Source: Ananas comosus (taxonomy: Eukaryota; Streptophyta; Magnoliopsida; Poales; Bromeliaceae). Taken from it: DNA of 64,000 nucleotides. Shown piece by piece: positions 44,012-55,783 of the stretch (positions within the stretch are counted from its first letter, which is position 1; every line of letters starts with the position of its first letter). The DNA lies in contig NC_033628.1 in assembly GCF_001540865.1 (NCBI RefSeq), positions 10,024,069-10,088,068 of the forward strand, written 5' to 3'. Below the pieces are notes generated by a model. The model was not told the DNA's origin and ran no database searches. It saw only the letters and a program-made list of their open reading frames with translations. Made by a program: the position numbers and the translations under genes.

Positions 44012-46474
44012 ATGGAACATGGCTCTATAATTGATTCCTCAGTTTCAATGTGTAATCTTGATGTTAGAGATGAGGTAAATGAGGAAATTGAAGAAATAGT
44101 TGCTAATGATCAAATATCGAATATAAGCAAATATCCTGATGATGAGCTATATGTTGGTTTAGAGTTCACTTGTATAGAGGATGGAAAAAAGTTCTACAAT
44201 GATTATGCTTTTAAAATGGGGTTCAGTATAAGAAAGCAAACCCATTATAAGGCAAGAAAACATGATGATGCTATCACATCTATGACCTATTGTTGCTCCA
44301 AAGCCGGTCGTTCTAAAACTGCATCTCAGGATAAAAGTGAACACCAAAAATCTCAAGATAGCCATACACCCAAAAAGGATTGTCCCAATAGACGAACCAA
44401 TTGTAAGGCACATATTGTGCTGAAAGTAGATGATCGAGGAAAGTGGGTGATAACGGTGGTTGCTAACGAACATAATCATGAGTTGATAGCTAGTCCTTCT
44501 AAAACGCGTTTTTTTCGATCACATCGTAACATGACAACAGAGCAAAAAGATTTGATTCATATGTTAAATGAGCAAAATATCTCTGCTTCCCAAATTATGT
44601 CTTTTTTAGAAGCAAAAGAAGGAGGAAGACATAACATTCACTTCATTCGCAAGGATTTGAGTAATGAGGTTGTCGAAAAACATAGAAAACTCATTGGAAT
44701 AGATGTGGCAAGTGCTCTAAACTACTTTCGTGAACTCCAAGGAAAAGACCCATTATTTTTTTATGCTGTTGATGTTGACGACCAACAAAGAGCACGAAAT
44801 ATATTTTGGGTAGATGGAAGATCTAGAATGGCATATGAGCACTTTGGCGATGTTATCACTTTCGACACAACTTACATGACGAACAAATACAGTATGCCAT
44901 TTGCTCCCTTTATAGGGGTTAATCATCATTTTCAGTCCATTTTTTTTGGGTGTGCTCTCATTAGGGATGAGACTGCAGACACATTTTGTTGGTTATTTGA
45001 AACATGGATGAAAGCTATGTACGGTAAAAACCCAAAAGCTATTATCACCGACCAAGATCCTGCTATGAAGAAAGCTATTGAGATAGTCTTTCCAACTACT
45101 ATTCATAGGTGTTGTCAATGGCATGTGATGAGAAAAGCAAAGGAACATTTTAATGTCCTATATAGCTCCAAAGATGGCTTTGAAAATGATTTAAAAGAAT
45201 GCATAAATGGTAGCTTAACAGTGGATGAATTTGAGAATGCGTGGGCAACAATGATTGATAAGTATCAACTGCATGAAAATAACCACCTTCGATTGTTATG
45301 GAATATTCGGTATCAATGGATTCCTGTATATTTTCGTGATACTTTTTTTGCGAATATGTCCACTTCACAGCGTAGCGAAAGTATGAATGCTGTGGCAAAA
45401 ATATGGTTAGATTCACATACATCAATATTCAAATTCGTCACTCAGTTTGAAAAAATGTCAAACAATCAATATGAGAGAGAGGATATGGAAGATTTCATGA
45501 CAAATGACGGAGAGCCTTCTTTATGGTCAAATGATCCAATTGAGAAAAATGCACGCTCCATTTATACGAGGACAATTTTTTCAGAATTCAAGGTTCAACT
45601 AAGGGCTACAACAGGTTACAAGTTGGTTGAATTGGAAAAAGATAAGTTGTACAAGATCAGTTCGATTTCACAACCTTCTACTTCAAAACAACGAATGTGC
45701 ACATATACTGTGACAGTTGTAAGGTCTGATGATATTGTATCTTGTACTTGTAAGTTGTTTGAATTTTATGGTCTCCTATGTGCTCATGCACTTAAAGTGA
45801 TGCATCATATTGAAGTTTATAGCATTCCTTCTAGATATATTCTAAAAAGGTGGACTAAGAATGCCAAAAAAGGAACATCCACTAATTCTCTAGAAATGAG
45901 TGATGGGTCCTCATTTTGTAGGTCGCGGAGATTTGATTTGCTTACATTAGAGTCACAAAAATTTATCTTTGAAGGATCTAAAAGTCTTAAGGCATATGAA
46001 AATGCATGTCGGATAATTAAAGAAGGACTTGATGTGTTAACATCAATTAATAAGACAATAGAAATGGATGAAGGAACAAATAAGGAGCCTTCAAATGATC
46101 TACATAGGACTCTAATTTCACAATCAAGTCTTAACCAATACACCATTAAAGATCCTCCTCACTCGCAATGTAAAGGGCGAAGAAAACCACAAAGGATTAA
46201 GCCACCGGTTGAAAAGAAGGCAAGGATATCAAGAACTTGTAAGCAGTGTGGTAAAAAAGGAGACAACATTAGGACATGCAAAGAGGTAACAATTTTTTTT
46301 TTTAAAAGTTTCAATATCATAACAGTTTTTTTATTTACTTTTGTCAAAATTTTCTATCTTTCCTATTCACATGATATTAACAATTATAGTATTCTGCAGA
46401 TTGTTGATAAAGCACTATCTATTGAAGAAAATTCTAGCGAGAGTTTACAAGCAACGGATGAAGAAGAGTCTTGA
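44012..46474 (+). CDS. FAR1/FHY3-family protein or MULE transposase, with a 114-bp in-frame intron
   Basis: Open for 820 codons. Residues about 50-160 are a FAR1-type DNA-binding domain (KKFYNDYAFKMGFSIRKQ, CPNRRTNCKAHI, HNH at 154-156). Residues about 250-375 and beyond form the MULE transposase core; candidate catalytic residues are D285 (FDTTYMTNKY), D347 (ITDQDPAM) and E456 (SQRSESMNA). Residues about 578-597 are a SWIM zinc finger (CTCKLFEFYGLLCAHAL). A zinc-knuckle-like CKQCGKKGDNIRTC follows but lacks its His. A likely intron, GTAAC...CTGCAG, spans 46286-46399 and is in frame, so the spliced protein has 782 residues; unspliced it would add 38 hydrophobic residues. An acceptor-like TTTTGTAG at 43992-43999 suggests a leader intron. 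It could be an active transposase or a domesticated regulator; the inverted flanks favour the former. Confidence 0.88.
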   Translation: MEHGSIIDSSVSMCNLDVRDEVNEEIEEIVANDQISNISKYPDDELYVGLEFTCIEDGKKFYNDYAFKMGFSIRKQTHYKARKHDDAITSMTYCCSKAGRSKTASQDKSEHQKSQDSHTPKKDCPNRRTNCKAHIVLKVDDRGKWVITVVANEHNHELIASPSKTRFFRSHRNMTTEQKDLIHMLNEQNISASQIMSFLEAKEGGRHNIHFIRKDLSNEVVEKHRKLIGIDVASALNYFRELQGKDPLFFYAVDVDDQQRARNIFWVDGRSRMAYEHFGDVITFDTTYMTNKYSMPFAPFIGVNHHFQSIFFGCALIRDETADTFCWLFETWMKAMYGKNPKAIITDQDPAMKKAIEIVFPTTIHRCCQWHVMRKAKEHFNVLYSSKDGFENDLKECINGSLTVDEFENAWATMIDKYQLHENNHLRLLWNIRYQWIPVYFRDTFFANMSTSQRSESMNAVAKIWLDSHTSIFKFVTQFEKMSNNQYEREDMEDFMTNDGEPSLWSNDPIEKNARSIYTRTIFSEFKVQLRATTGYKLVELEKDKLYKISSISQPSTSKQRMCTYTVTVVRSDDIVSCTCKLFEFYGLLCAHALKVMHHIEVYSIPSRYILKRWTKNAKKGTSTNSLEMSDGSSFCRSRRFDLLTLESQKFIFEGSKSLKAYENACRIIKEGLDVLTSINKTIEMDEGTNKEPSNDLHRTLISQSSLNQYTIKDPPHSQCKGRRKPQRIKPPVEKKARISRTCKQCGKKGDNIRTCKEVTIFFFKSFNIITVFLFTFVKIFYLSYSHDINNYSILQIVDKALSIEENSSESLQATDEEES

Positions 46475-46972
46475 AAGCATGATGGAAGCTTATATGAGGA
46501 AGAGTATTCTGCAGTTTGTACATCATGTTGTTAGTGTTGTATTTTGTGACTTTTGTGAAGCATGTATGTTTTGTTTGTAGTGTTGTATGGATTATTTGAA
46601 GCATGTATGTTTTGTTTCAATCAGCTTGCTCCTTTTATGTACTGGACTGTTTTGGTATTATTGCCTATTTTACATCTAATTTTGGGAATGGGCAAATGGG
46701 TTATGTTTGTTGTGCATCAAAACTTTGGAATTGTCTTCATTTTGTATGTTCATATTTTATGAACTGAATTGGATCTCAATTTATGCATCAAAATGTGGAA
46801 TTGGGTCTTCATTTTGTATGTTCAAATTTTGGTGAAATTGAATTGAAAAAAAGGGAATGGTCTAATGCTTTTATGTATGGATTATTTGAAGCATAAATAT
46901 CTATTGACTTGAAAGTTAGTTTCCAGCATGCTCATTCTATTGTATTCTACATGCTCATTCAACATGCTCATT
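46475..46972. other. 3' region of the FAR1-type gene
   Basis: Non-coding. A GAAGCATGTATGTTTTG motif occurs twice (about 46556 and 46599) with a third, partial copy (GGATTATTTGAAGCATA) near 46876. Ends at the single N. Confidence 0.6.
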
Positions 46973-46973
46973 N

Positions 46974-47137
46974 ATACAAGTGAACTCTAAACCAACATAT
47001 AGCTCATCATCAGGATATTTGCTTATATTCGATATTTGATCATTAGCAACTATTTCTTCAATTTCCTCATTTACCTCATCTCTAACATCAAGATTACACA
47101 TTGAAACTGAGGAATCAATTATAGAGCCATGTTCCAT
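46974..47137 (-). pseudogene. Inverted copy of the first 55 codons of the FAR1-type gene
   Basis: Encodes MEHGSIIDSSVSMCNLDVRD through DDELYVGLEFTC as in the main gene, with no visible amino-acid change, then stops at the single N at 46973. Upstream sequence (47138-48845) is an inverted copy of 42365-44011. It cannot make a protein by itself. Confidence 0.85.
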
Positions 47138-48856
47138 GATTTAACTAACTCCTACAAAAATAACTAAAGTTAATATTCTCAACAGATCTCAAACAATAGA
47201 AAAATAGAAAAAGATTTTCTTCGTTTATAGTAACAATATGGACAAACTAATTCTATTGAATCAATAATGCATTCAGTGATCGAGAAGAAATAAATTACAA
47301 CTAGATAAAAGATCTCGTTTACAAATCAGATAGATCTTGTTTACAAATTTTTTTCAGATTTTCAAACAGATTCTTTTCATGAATGATCTCGTTTACAAAC
47401 AGATTATTTTCGAAAAACTGTGATAACCCAAGAAATTGTAATTCAACAAAGTCTGATACAACATCTGAAAAAAAAAAAAACAACATATAACGAACAAGAG
47501 CAAACCAAAAAAACATGTAAAAGTACATATAACAAACAGAGCTTCATTACTTCAATCTTATATGCATCCAGCAAGCAAGAGCAAACCAAAAAAACAACAT
47601 ATAACAAACTCCTATTAATTCTCATACCAGCATAAAACTACACACATTACGATAAAAAAAACTACATTTCGCAACCACCCTCTCTCATCAACCTATTCAA
47701 ACCAACGAAACCTCAAAATCATGTAAAAGTAAAGCAGAACACCGAGATCTAGCTCAGGGAAAAAAAGGGGTCAAATTTTTATCGAAAAACGATGATAATG
47801 CAAGAAGTCTCCAGATCTAGGGTTGTTAATTCAATTTTTTTTTGGAAACTGAGATAAGGCAAGAAATTGTAGATCTAATTTTTGGGTTGCAAAAAAAAAT
47901 AGAAGAAAAGAGAGTCTCAAACAGAATTTTCACAGATTTTCAAACAGAAATTTTTTTTTTTTTGAAAGATCTCGTTTACAAACAGATTTTTTTGAAAAAC
48001 TGTAATAAAATTGTAGATATAATTTTTGGGTTGCAAAAACAAAAAAAAAAAGAACAAATTAGGGAAAAAAGAGGGTCACTTTTTTTTCGAAAAACTGTGA
48101 TACAAAGTGCTTTCTGCTTACTCTACTGGTTAAAAAGCTAGCTTTTTTTTCATAATAATTAATTAACTACGAAGGTGTTCCTTCAGATCTAGGGTTGTTA
48201 ATTCAATTTTTTTTCGAAAAACTGAGATAAGGCAAGAAATTGTAGATCTAATTTTTGGGTTGCAAAAAAAATCAAAAAACTATGATAACGCAAGAAGTTG
48301 TAGATCTAATTTTTGGGTTGCAAAAAAAAAAAGAAGAAAAGAGAGTCTCAAACCTCGTTTGAGAGAGGGGCGACGCGGAGCGGCCGTAGGGCGTCAGGCG
48401 GGGGGGAGGTGCGGCCTCGTGAGGGGTGTGGGAGATGGAGAGAGAGAGGAGGAGCGGCAGCAGGGGCATGCGGGGGTGCGGCCTCGTGAGGGGTGTGGGA
48501 GATGGAGAGAGAGAAGGAGCGGCAGCAGGGGCAGGCAAGGGTGCATCTCGTGAGGGGTGTGGGAGAGGGAGGGAGAGAGGAGCGGCAGCAGGGGCAGGCT
48601 AGGGTGCTGCCTCGTGAGGGGTGTGGGAGGGAGGGAGAGAAAGAGAGAGAACACGAAGAGAGAGAGGGGGAAAGATGGAAAAGATCGCACGAAGAGAGAG
48701 AGAGAGAGAGAACGCTTGAAGAGAGAGAATATGAGTTAACGGACCCTTTCGTTAATCTGCCTTTAGATCACAGCACGGATCTCAAAGAGATCTGAGGGTA
48801 AAAAACTCTCTAGCACGAGTCAGGCTGTGCTATTAATAGCACACCAGCCTGACTCT

Positions 48857-49022
48857 ATATATATATATATATATATATATTGAGAGAGATAGATAGCACG
48901 CTACCCACTTCGTTTATTTCATTTATAAATAAATTTAGCTAGAAATGTGAATCAACTAGGATTCGAACTTGGGTCTCGGGTACCAACCACCAAACCCTTT
49001 GCCACTTGCTCTAGGGACGGTC
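48857..49022 (-). mobile_element. tRNA-derived SINE, copy 1
   Basis: On the minus strand: GACCGTCCCTAGAGCAAGTGG (A-box region, 49022 down), then TTGGTGGTTGGTACCCGAGA, a B-box-like AAGTTCGAATCC (48970-48959), then CTAGCTAAATTTATTT, GAAGTGGGTAGCGTGCTATC and a CTCTC plus (TA)n tail. Two more copies are at about 51635 and 63530. Of the three, this one keeps the pol III boxes best. Confidence 0.75.
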
Positions 49023-49054
49023 GATCAAAATCTATAATTTTAATAGCCGATATG

Positions 49055-49390
49055 GTGCGTTTGCTCGTTTAACGGTATAGAAGAGTTCAAATCAACTAAA
49101 TTTTTGTTAAAAAATTTTTTAAACTATTTAAAATAAGATCTAGAGTCTAGATCTCAAATACAAAAATTGTATCATCACTTTTTGAAAGATATTCATTTCC
49201 AGCCATTCATTTTTCTGTTCACTTGATGGATAAGAGAACAATATCGAAAATGTGTGAAATTTGATTTTCAGATAGTTTAAATAGTTTAGATGATGTTTAA
49301 CGGTGCCGATCATCAATTTGGAAGCTCTATCATCGAAAACAAATCGGTAGTAAACCGAGCCGTTTACTACCGATAGTATTCTAGCAAAAC
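49055..49390. mobile_element. MITE fragment related to the one at 52436
   Basis: The right end (49290-49390) has GGAAGCTCTATCATCGAAAACAA as in 52436-52974, followed by a perfect hairpin CGGTAGTAAAC-CGAGCC-GTTTACTACCG (49350-49377). The left end is diverged and no matching terminal repeat is clear. Confidence 0.6.
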
Positions 49391-49414
49391 TCTGTATAAT
49401 ACCGGAGTCCCGGT

Positions 49415-49625
49415 ATTATAGATAGTATAGGAAACTAGTGCTACCAAGTTTTCCGCCGTTAAATCTACCATTTTGATCATTTTCACCCGTTAGATCATTC
49501 TATTCAACCAACCACCCACTCAACCCTAAGGGGCCCACATCATCCTAACCGCACATCTCTTAATCCAATAGCCAAAAACTTGGTAGCACCAATGACTTGG
49601 TACTATTAATAGTATATTAGCTTAG
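49415..49625. mobile_element. MITE with inverted ends
   Basis: Left end (from about 49420) GATAGTATAGGAAACTAG then TGCTACCAAGTTTT; right end, reversed, AATAGTACCAAGTCATTGG then TGCTACCAAGTTTT. The right tip holds the palindrome TACTATTAATAGTA. A second, left-truncated copy lies at 53291-53419. No coding. Confidence 0.7.
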
Positions 49626-49639
49626 TTATATATATATAA

Positions 49640-50201
49640 TATATCTGAACTATGAACTTGGCTACCCGACATTTCAAAAGTTTGATTTTACTATTCAATT
49701 TTTTAGTTTATTTGATTTTAAAGTCAGTTAATGGGCCTTTGGCTTTAAAATTTGAATGCGTTGTTTATTTTTATAGATTTAGTTAGTATACTTTGTACAA
49801 TTCTCACAGTTATAAATTTGTTAAATAAGTAATTAGCTTAACATTTGAAACTAAAATATCGTTGACTAATTTAAATCAAATAAATAAAAAGATTGGATAA
49901 TAAAATCAAAAGTTTGAAAAGTTAAGCAGTTGATCCAAAATAATAAAATCAAAAATGATTTTTTCTTTTGTTTCGACCTTTTATTTTTTTTGTGATATAA
50001 GGTTTTTTGTGTAATTTTTTTTTCCTCCTTCATCTTTTTAAATTAATTTTTTTGATGATAACAAAAGGGAGAGAAGAAAAGGTTACCTCAAAATTATTTT
50101 AAAAGTTTCTTTTATCTCAATTGAAAGATTTTTTTTCGTGCTTATTTTGAGGGGGAGTTTATATGTTTCTTTATTATCTTTTCAAATTGTTTGTCATCAT
50201 C
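49640..50201 (+). mobile_element. 3' internal remnant of a SIRE-type Copia element
   Basis: AT-rich, non-coding, ending in TTTGTCATCATCAAAAAAGG before a polypurine tract, as typical of SIRE/Maximus-type Copia elements. Gag and pol are absent. Confidence 0.6.
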
Positions 50202-51248
50202 AAAAAAGGGGAGATTGTTGGATTTTATCAAATAATAAATTTTAATGATAATAAACAAATTTTGGATTTAATTTGTTATTTAGCAATTTCACGTTGTAAT
50301 TGAATTTAAAGTGGCTCAAGCTAAATCGGATTTGATCAAAGCTAACCATTCAATCAATTTGTTCAAATTAGCCGGGACAAGATCAAATTGTATCAAATTG
50401 GATGCAAGTGCCAGAACAATAATTTGGAGGGTTTCTTTACAATTTATCAGATATGAGCCGGTCAACCTAGTCAAGTTAACCAATTCACCTTTTAGGTTTG
50501 ATTTGAGTTTAATGTCAAATTAGCCATTATTTTAATATGGTATGAAAGAGATTTTATGTATGGTATAAATTCAAAAATGATTTTATTATGGCATAAATTT
50601 GAAAATATGAAATATGATATAAATGAATTTTATAAGTATGGTATTATTTCAAAAGCTTGTACAAATGTGGAATGAATTCAAAATGTTTTTCATTTATAGT
50701 ATTAATTTAAAAGGATTTTATGAATTTAGTATAATTTCAAATGAGCTTTTCAATATAGTAATATTTCAAATATGTTTGCAAATGTGATATGAATTCAAAT
50801 TTATTTTGAAATTAATTCAAATGTATTTGCAAATATGGTTAAAATTCAAATTGAAATCAATTATGATTTAATTATACCTTTGTTCCATTTTTGAAATGAT
50901 AGTTAGTGTATTTAAAGGGGGGTTTGGATGTTATTTAGGATAAAACTTCAGAAAAATTCTCTAAGTTCTAATCATTCATTGATTTGTAATTGTGAGCTTC
51001 TTGAGATGTTGTAAAAGAAGTCTTGTATGATTGTAAGCGGCTTTAGTCTTGCCCTATTTAAAAGGCCAAGTGATAGTGAAATCGGTACCTCGAGGAGAAG
51101 AAGAACCGGACTGGAGTAGGCAGAAAGGCCGAATCAGGATAAATCATCTATGTTATCTGAGTTTGATTTTCTTCTTTTATTTGATTGTCCAATTTTTATC
51201 TTAATTTAATTTTACTTGAGTTTTTAGTTGTCAACTAATTCTCCTTCA
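50202..51248 (+). repeat. Polypurine tract and LTR of a SIRE-type Copia element
   Basis: Purine tract AAAAAAGGGGAGAT (50202-50215), then an LTR from TGTTGGATTTTATC (50216) to about CTCCTTCA (51248), 1.03 kb. It includes a promoter-like TGTATTTAAAGGGG near 50908. The right edge is set only by a terminal CA. The ORF at 50311-50523 is not convincing. Confidence 0.6.
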
Positions 51249-51634
51249 AAGGGGTTAGGTTAGTTCTGTATGCCTCTACCTAAAAACAAAAAAAAAAGAA
51301 AAAGAAAAAAGAAAAAAAGATAAGCATATCCTTATATGATTTAACTAGCTAGCCAATAATGTTAAATAAATTGGTGTCAATGCCAAATAGGCTCTTAAAC
51401 CTAGCTTAGAAGTGTGTTATCAAAAGCATCCACTTTCATAATTTTATTGCACTAGAGGGAAAAATTTTACAAAAAACTCGAATTTTTGGGGCCTTCAAAA
51501 TATAAAACCAATGTCTTTAACCACAGCAATACTGAACTAAGCCTCATTAGATGCTGGCTTCAAGTAGAGCTTTTAGTTTGGGCTTTTATTTTGTAAGTAA
51601 AACCAACAAATAATGTCAAAAACAATAAAAAACT
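51249..51634. other. AT-rich intergenic sequence
   Basis: A-rich run near 51285-51320, no TE ends or coding recognised. Confidence 0.55.
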
Positions 51635-51800
51635 GATTTCAGATCAACCGTATCTAGCACAATTGGCTATGGACTTAATAGTTGGTACCCAACATTCAGA
51701 GTTTGAATTTTACTTGCTTCTTCTAGCTGAGTTTATTTCAAAAAATTAAAAGAAGTGGATAATTTATTACCTTTCTCTCTCAAAACAAAAAAAGGAAAAT
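51635..51800 (+). mobile_element. tRNA-derived SINE, copy 2
   Basis: GATCAACCGTATCTAGCAC, AATTGGCTATGG, TAGTTGGTACCCAACATTC, a decayed B box (AGAGTTTGAATTT), CTAGCTGAGTTTATTT, GAAGTGGATAATTTATTACC and a CTCTCTC tail. Same order as copy 1, more diverged. Confidence 0.7.
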
Positions 51801-52435
51801 GATATTTGAGCCAAGCTATTCCAACATTTATACATTTTTTACGAAGTTAACGGGTAGAAGCATCAAAAATCTGTTTTTGATCAAATATTATTTTAAAGTT
51901 TTATTTATCAAACATGTTTTTGATTTTGAATCAAAATATTTTGAAACTAAAATCATTTGATTTCTATAGAAAGTCAAAACAGACTTTCACACTCCAAAGT
52001 TCAGCTAATGTTTGTGATTGCTTTTAAACCCCAACTACAATTTGTAATAATAATTGGATTATATTTTTCCTGCTCGGTGCGGTTTAAACTTATTTGACCT
52101 CAATTTTGGACCTTCACGACTTCAACCGAAGTCGAAAATTCACAACCTTTTTAGTCTAATATACCTAACGAGATCGAATTTCGCTTTGGCATTTCTAGGG
52201 GATGCCAGATTGGGGTAAAGGGGGCGCGAGAGTCGAGGGGACGTCGGGTTAGAGGGAGCAGAAGTCGAGCGGACGTCTCGATTAGAGAGAGAAAAAAAAA
52301 TTAAGAGTACATTACAAAAAAATATACAAAAAAAATTAAAATAAATATAAATTTCAAAAAAAAGTGGCTTTGCCACAACAGCATTAAGTTATGGGGATTA
52401 ATAGAGTTTATATATATATATATATATATATATGC
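51801..52435. other. Unassigned intergenic sequence
   Basis: Contains a short GC-rich block (52195-52290) with a repeated CGAG(G/C)GGACGTC(G/T)-type motif, and a (TA)n run at 52410-52433. No gene recognised. Confidence 0.5.
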
Positions 52436-52974
52436 CATAGCTACTATACTATTATAAGTATTGGAACCCTCGTACTCATAAGTTGTTTTCAATAATGGAG
52501 CTTCCGAATCGACGATCCACTTCGTTAAATATGATATAGAGTATTTGAAACTTCTAGAAAATAAATTTCGTAAATTTTCGAAATCATAATAAAGTCCATC
52601 AAGTGAGCATAAAATGAACGGTCAAAATCGAACAACGTCCTAAAAAAGGATGATCGGATCCTTCAATTCAAGATCGGAGTTATTGATCTTTATCTATGTA
52701 GTGAATAGAATTTTCTATCAAAAATTCAACAAATTCCGGTTTTTTTACACCGCTAAACTAGTAAGGATCCCATACCGGCCGTTAAAAATTGTCAAATTTA
52801 TGACCTCTTGATCGTAAGGTAAATGATGTCGAAAATTTATAAAATTTGATTTCTAAAAGTTTTAAATACTGTAAAAAACGTTTAACGGTGTGGATCATCG
52901 ATTTGGAAGCTCTATCATAGAAAACAACTTATGAGTACGAGGACGATCGTACTCATAATAGTATAGTAGCCGGA
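52436..52974. mobile_element. MITE with terminal inverted repeats of about 90 bp
   Basis: Left end GCTACTATACTATTATAAGTA... and right end, reversed, GCTACTATACTATTATGAGTA... continue to match through TCATAAGTTGTTTTC and GGAGCTTCC(G/A)AATCGA. Near the right tip is a hairpin TTATGAGTACGA-GGACGA-TCGTACTCATAA (52929-52960). It lies in a (TA)n stretch. Relatives at 49055 and 63823. Confidence 0.82.
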
Positions 52975-52995
52975 CCCTAAATATATATATGTAGT

Positions 52996-53241
52996 GTAGA
53001 GCTACTATGCTATCGAAAGTATAGAAAATCTGATACTTCTAACTTTTTGATTATTGGATAAAAAATTATATGATTGGAATGATTGCGGTCTCCTAGAGTT
53101 GAGTAGTACCCTTAGAGTTGAGTGGTCCCCACAGAGTAATAGTATTAATCTAAAGATTAGAAATGATCAAAAAGGTTGATCTAAGTGCCAAAAAATCAAA
53201 AGTACTAGATCTTCTATGCTTCCGATAGCATAGTAACTCTA

Positions 53242-53242
<1 letters not shown>
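52996..53242. mobile_element. MITE with terminal inverted repeats of about 50 bp
   Basis: Left GTAGAGCTACTATGCTATCG and, reversed, right GTAGAGTTACTATGCTATCG; similarity continues to ACTTYTRAYTTTTTG. The right tip folds as CTATGCT-TCCGAT-AGCATAG. A (TA)n run follows. Confidence 0.8.
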
Positions 53243-53281
<39 letters not shown>

Positions 53282-53290
53282 GAGTAGATT

Positions 53291-53419
53291 ATACTATTCA
53301 ACCAACCACCCACTCAACCCTAGGGGGCCCATATCATCCTAACCGCACATCACTTAATCCAATGGCCAAAAACTTGGTAGCACCAATGACTTGGTGCTAT
53401 TAATAGCATAGTAGCCTAG
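53291..53419. mobile_element. Truncated copy of the MITE at 49415
   Basis: Matches 49499-49625 closely (ACCAACCACCCACTCAACCC, AACTTGGTAGCACCAATGAC) and ends with the palindrome TGCTATTAATAGCA plus TAGTAGCCTAG. The left third is missing. Confidence 0.75.
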
Positions 53420-53512
53420 TTTTATATATATATATACATTACAATTCTAAAGCCCAAAGGTAACGTAATACCAAAAAAACCACATACGCTAAAAACGCTA
53501 GGGATATTCATA

Positions 53513-54820
<1,308 letters not shown>

Positions 54821-55783
54821 TGCTGCTGCTACTTATTGAAGCAATCTATATGATGTTATGCCGAAGATTATATAATAATGGTTGGTGATTGCCATAGGAA
54901 TTTAGATAAGGAATAAATTTGGGGAATAAGTAAATGGATAGGGAAATGCTTGGCTTTTGTAACGTGATGAATTAAGCTACTTGGATTAGAATTTATACTT
55001 AGTAGTTTGTGTATTAATTGTTCCCTTACTTTGTGTGTGCTTTGCAAAAACAGGTTTTAAGGCCTTCCTTGAAAGAACAATGATACCAATTGCAACTGCT
55101 ATAAATAGAAGTCCTAAACTAGACAAATATAGAAGATAAAATAATTTATGCAAGAACCCCCAACATTTACTTCCGCTTTATTTAAATGTATAAATATCTT
55201 ATTTAATACATTTTCTTAATTTATTCGAATTATTTGTGCATTTGATTGATTCGGAGTGTGATTCAATGTTTATATATAATGAAATATTTTATTCAAATTT
55301 CAAATTATTTTTTAAAAAAGTTACCTTATAAATAAAATATGCTATTCTATCAATCATAAATAACAATTTTTTTGCAAAAATCAAATTTCTTATTTATAAT
55401 TATATTAAAAAATTTTCAAACAGAATAAGTTATCTTTAGAAAACTTCTTCCGACATCCAAACAGGATTTTCACTGAGTATTTTTCAAATAAATTTACGGC
55501 CGCAAAATATTAATCCAATACCAAATGCGTCCATGTGTGCCTCACAAATCCCTTCACATTCATGAACATCAACAAATTTGTATTATATACACAAGTCACA
55601 TAAACTAAAAAATAAGTAAATAAATAAATAAATAAGACCCATTAATTCTATTCCTCAAGCAGGGAATTGATTTTAGTCCTTGACCAACCTGAAAACACAA
55701 TTGAAGGCAACATTCAAACCTCCTAACTATCCGGAGAGGTACCTATTATTTAGTTACAAGGTCACTTTCACTAATATATAATA
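54821..55783. other. Downstream of the GST pseudogene, no gene
   Basis: AT-rich sequence with an (AAAT)n run near 55610-55635. No TE ends recognised. Confidence 0.6.

Larger units (their letters stand above)
42365..48845. mobile_element. FAR1-type Mutator-like unit with long inverted flanks
   Basis: About 1.8 kb at the left (42365-44175) is repeated in inverted form at the right (46974-48845) with small differences, for example CTCGGATCTC against CTCAGATCTC. Both outer tips carry the palindrome GTGCTATTAATAGCAC and the block CCTGACTCGTGCTAGAGAG. The inverted copy includes the first 55 codons of the gene and starts exactly at a single N (46973). It is either a MULE with very long terminal inverted repeats or two head-on copies joined in assembly. 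A 9-bp target duplication cannot be checked because N precedes the left tip. Confidence 0.6.

Noticed and set aside
46289..46399. C-terminal transmembrane segment of the FAR1-type protein
   Set aside because: It coincides with a GT...AG intron with a T-rich body; treated as non-coding.
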